Origin: Macquaria australasica
Lineage: Eukaryota > Chordata > Actinopteri > Centrarchiformes > Percichthyidae
Direction: 5' to 3'
Length of the DNA: 64,000 bases
Assembly: GCA_005408345.1 (NCBI GenBank)
Contig: SEMN01000058.1
Location: 1,095,001-1,159,000, forward strand
Below are positions 61,254 through 64,000 of this stretch, piece after piece; within the stretch, counting starts at the first letter, position 1, and each line of letters opens with the position of its first letter. A program made the position numbers and the translations under genes. Below the pieces are notes generated by a model. That model saw only the letters and a list, made by a program, of their open reading frames with translations. It had not been told where the DNA came from and did no database searches.

Positions 61254-62139
61254 GTTTTAGAACCATGGACAGCACTGTTTGTTGTGTGCAGGGGGTGTGG
61301 GTGTAGGTGCTGCCGTGTCCATAGCACTGAAATGGAGCGGAGGAGATCAATGAATTTTATTTTATGAAAGAAAAGTGCCCCATCGCAAATTTAAACAGCC
61401 CCTTCAGTCACTTCATCCTGGTGCCAGGCCTGAGAGCACATTCTTGTAATTACATATATCTTAGTCACAAAATATGCAAAAGCTTCATATTGGAAGATTT
61501 CCTAAGACTGCTAGAAGACATTTTGATACAAAGCCAACAGAAAAAAACAGTGTTCTCTTGTTCCCTTTTAAAAGTGTCTCTAGTCATTTTTACGGATCAT
61601 TCAGATATTTTAAAAGTACAAGCTGCAAAATGTTACATTTTATAAGTATTCATGCTGTGCCAAGTCTGATGTGCTCTGCTGCATATTTGTTTATGTCTTG
61701 GAGACAGAATATGTGATTTATAGTTAGACTGGTGGGGGTGGCAGCAGGGGAAGCTGTTATGTTCTTCCTTTGCTGCTTGTCGTGCGCCGCTGCTGTTCTC
61801 TCCAGCTTGCTGTACGTTCACCCCGATATGCACCCTCAGGCAGTATGCCTTTCATTATTTCTTTTGAAACTTTCATCTGAAGTCTCTGAGGGATTAGCCC
61901 TCTTGATTCCTGACACAGTCAATGAAAAACAAGCCTCATATACAGGGAGGCTTACAGTCAGAAAAGCCGTGCTCAGCCCTCCCCTTGCCTCTCAGTGTGA
62001 AACTGTATAATGGTTTACACAACAAGTGGAAGCTCCTCTCGTTTTTGGTCATTTTGACATATTTAAATTTGTGTTGGATTTTGTATGCAACTGTGTTGCT
62101 GCAGAAAATAATAATCATTTTATATTTTTGATGACATCT

Positions 62140-62220
62140 AGCTGCTGTTAGTGTGGAGGCTGAATGCACTTATTGTAAGTCTCTTTGGATAAAAGCATCT
62201 ATCAAATAAATGTAATGTAA
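62140..62220 (+). mobile_element. 3' tail of an L2-type LINE or its SINE, (TGTAA)n
   Basis: It ends 'tgcacttattgtaagtctc', 'tttggataaaagcatctatc', then aaataaatgtaatgtaa. The GGATAAAAGCGTCTGC stem-loop followed by TGTAA units is the 3' recognition end shared by eel UnaL2-type LINEs and their SINEs. Here the stem carries substitutions (agcatctatc). The head of the element is not recognisable. Confidence 0.6.
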
Positions 62221-62789
62221 TTTTAACCTTTAAGCAATATAAACTCAACTCTGCAGCACTATGCAGATTTTAGCTGCTTTGGTTTCCCAGGTCACACATA
62301 GACAGTATGGATGCTCTCATTAACACCTCAGTATAAATCTATAGGCAGCTATTTCCAACAAACCAGATCAGACTAGTGTTGCCCAGCATGATACCACAGA
62401 GATATGAGCTAAACAAATGTTAATTTCCTTAGCAGCTGACAGAGACCAAACCAGAGCCAATGCGTTAAAACTGTTAGCTAGATATATGACTACAGGAAGA
62501 TGAAGAATTAAAAAGAAGGATAAAATCTACTGAACATATGAGTCTAAGTGTTTTTGCAGTTATTTATTATTGATATTTCTATACTAATAATGTATGAAAT
62601 GACACTGTGAAAGGGGTCGGTCTTAGTGATGAAGCTTCATAGAATTATCGCTCAAATCTGCAGCTACCCTCGACTTTATGAAGCTTTATAGTGACTTTCA
62701 GCTCACTGTTTAGCTGTCCGGTTCTCTCTCACTGCTCTCATAACGGTCTTTCAGCGAAAAAGGTCTTAAAACCCACTGTCCACTGCCTG

Positions 62790-63052
62790 CTCAGCCCAAA
62801 ATGTCAGACAGACAAAGTTAACAACTAGCTGGAGAACACAGTGGAGCATTTAGCAGCTACACAGCCAGAAGATATTTCTCTCAAGAGTTGGCGGAGACCA
62901 AAAACAGAGCTAAAAGAGAAATGAATGATAATGTTGTTCCGTAACTGCTGGATGTGTAAATAAGCAACTGTTTGCCAACAAGTTTGCCATATTAGCTTAA
63001 AGGGTGATGATATGTCAATATTGTGTTCACAACTCCGCTGCCCTTAAGTGGC
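62790..63052 (+). repeat. Dispersed repeat with 'agttggcggagaccaaa' core
   Basis: It holds 'gagcatttagcagctacac', 'agatatttctctcaagagtt', 'ggcggagaccaaaaacagag' and 'ttgccatattagcttaaagg'. A related diverged word ('agctgacagagaccaaaccagagc') occurs at 62432-62456. I recall this order from a common fish repeat. Class unknown, ends approximate. Confidence 0.4.
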
Positions 63053-63088
63053 AAAAAATAAAAAATAAAATAAAATAAAATAAAAAAT
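63053..63088. repeat. (AAAAT)n simple repeat
   Basis: Pentanucleotide and hexanucleotide A-rich units at the right edge of the dispersed repeat. Confidence 0.85.
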
Positions 63089-64000
63089 CAGTTATTGATT
63101 ATTGCAGGTTTAAATTTGAAAGGAATGAAAGTAGGGAGTCTAAAAGTCTGTTCCATGCGGTGGAGTAGGCAATGTGACTGTTTGTACAGAGTCGCTGTGA
63201 TTGGCTAGTTATGTGCTAGCTAACCCTGATTGGTTGTTTGATTCAGACCAGGTCCAGTTTTTAAAAAACTAAATACAAAGGCACGGGCACTCACAGACAC
63301 ACTTTTTTTTTTAAAAGGAACTCACTTATTTCAACCAAAATTATAATGAAATAATGTTGCCTACTGTAGCTTCAAATTCTGGCTTTGTATAGAGATTTGA
63401 ATACAAAAAGCCATTAATTATTGTGACTTAAAAGGTAAAAAACATTGATTATTTATAGAAGATTGCTGATCAATGTGGAAACAGGAGATAATGGCACCAA
63501 TCTGTATTCTTGTTGGACCATGTTAGTGGACAACCTTCTATCTGTTAGCATTTGATTAGAAAATTGAAATTTAGATGCTGATGCAGTCTGTTAATAATGA
63601 TATTATAGTATAGTGTTAACGCTCTACAAAGACTACAGCGTGATGGAAGGTAACACTCTCATTTGAAACTCTGTGTGTCTTCTTAAAGTACCTGATTAAA
63701 CCTGATTATCAGCAGGATCAGTGTTAGCTAAACTGTGCTTGAATGGTGAAATGTTGCAATCTCGACTCCTTACGCAGTAAAAACTGGGAGTTATTAAACA
63801 GCGTATCTGAGTCCCTTTGGGATTTACATGCTGTGTAATGATGCACTCCCTCCTCGTTCTCCTTTGAGCTTACTTTTGTCAGCAGTTTCATTACTTTGCA
63901 CTTTGCTACTAAGCAGGTGGAGCTAATCTATCTAGTTTGCCCTTCAGTCATGGTTTACTGTCCGGGGGACTGGACACAAGTGTCTCCAATAATCCCTTAA

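Larger units (their letters stand above)
59235..62135. other. Intergenic stretch, no gene seen
   Basis: Contains the CA-rich tract at 60778, an exact tandem 10-mer (aagggggctt x2, 60911-60930), an A14 run near 60990 and a LINE-like tail at 61200. No supported exon. Confidence 0.5.
62225..64000. other. Intergenic stretch to window end, repeats only
   Basis: No gene recognised. A fish dispersed repeat at about 62790-63052 and an (AAAAT)n run at 63053 are listed separately. Confidence 0.5.

Overview
The window reads as teleost fish nuclear DNA, most likely from a percomorph. It is AT-rich, has almost no coding sequence, and carries a fish-type repeat set: a 5'-truncated RTE/Rex3-like LINE, LINE 3' tails, hAT-like and other TIR elements, a solo LTR, and several copies of a repeat built on 'gctaaatgctaa / gttagcatgctaac' words. 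The lineage is inferred from the repeats and one fish-like vertebrate exon, not from a species marker.

One gene is confidently supported. It is exon 1 of hs3st2 (heparan sulfate glucosamine 3-O-sulfotransferase 2) on the minus strand at 11008-11513. It encodes the cytoplasmic tail, the membrane anchor, the stem and the first part of the sulfotransferase domain with the PAPS-binding loop. It ends at a clean GTGAGG donor. The rest of the gene (one large second exon in vertebrate orthologues) is not found to the left, so positions 1-11007 are the start of a long first intron that leaves the window. To the right, 11514 to about 12085 holds a CpG-rich 5' leader, two upstream ORFs, a TATTTATA box and a perfect cAMP-response element (TGACGTCA) in the right order and orientation for this gene.

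From 12.1 to 64 kb I find no further gene I can defend. This is upstream intergenic DNA with dispersed repeats. LINE 3' tails on the minus strand lie at 16.87 and 25.57 kb, and a TIR element at 21.33-21.83 kb. A three-layer nested insertion (TIR element, then a hAT-like fragment and a Rex3-like LINE inside it) spans 30.5-32.1 kb. A solo LTR with an exact 5-bp target duplication lies at 34.75-35.15 kb, and a perfect 18-bp-stem inverted repeat at 47.44 kb. A hAT MITE nested in an older TIR element lies at 58.3-58.8 kb. Copies of the 'gctaaatgct' family occur at 5.65, 7.2-7.75, 29.15, 53.5 and 58.8 kb.

The most interesting points are the compact CRE/TATA promoter with two uORFs ahead of hs3st2, the dated order of nested insertions at 30.5-32.1 kb, the perfect hairpin at 47.44 kb, and an unassigned coding-like block at 40.04-40.20 kb. 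I did not find a previously undescribed multi-gene system. Repeat family names rest on recognition by eye and memory and were not checked against a repeat library.
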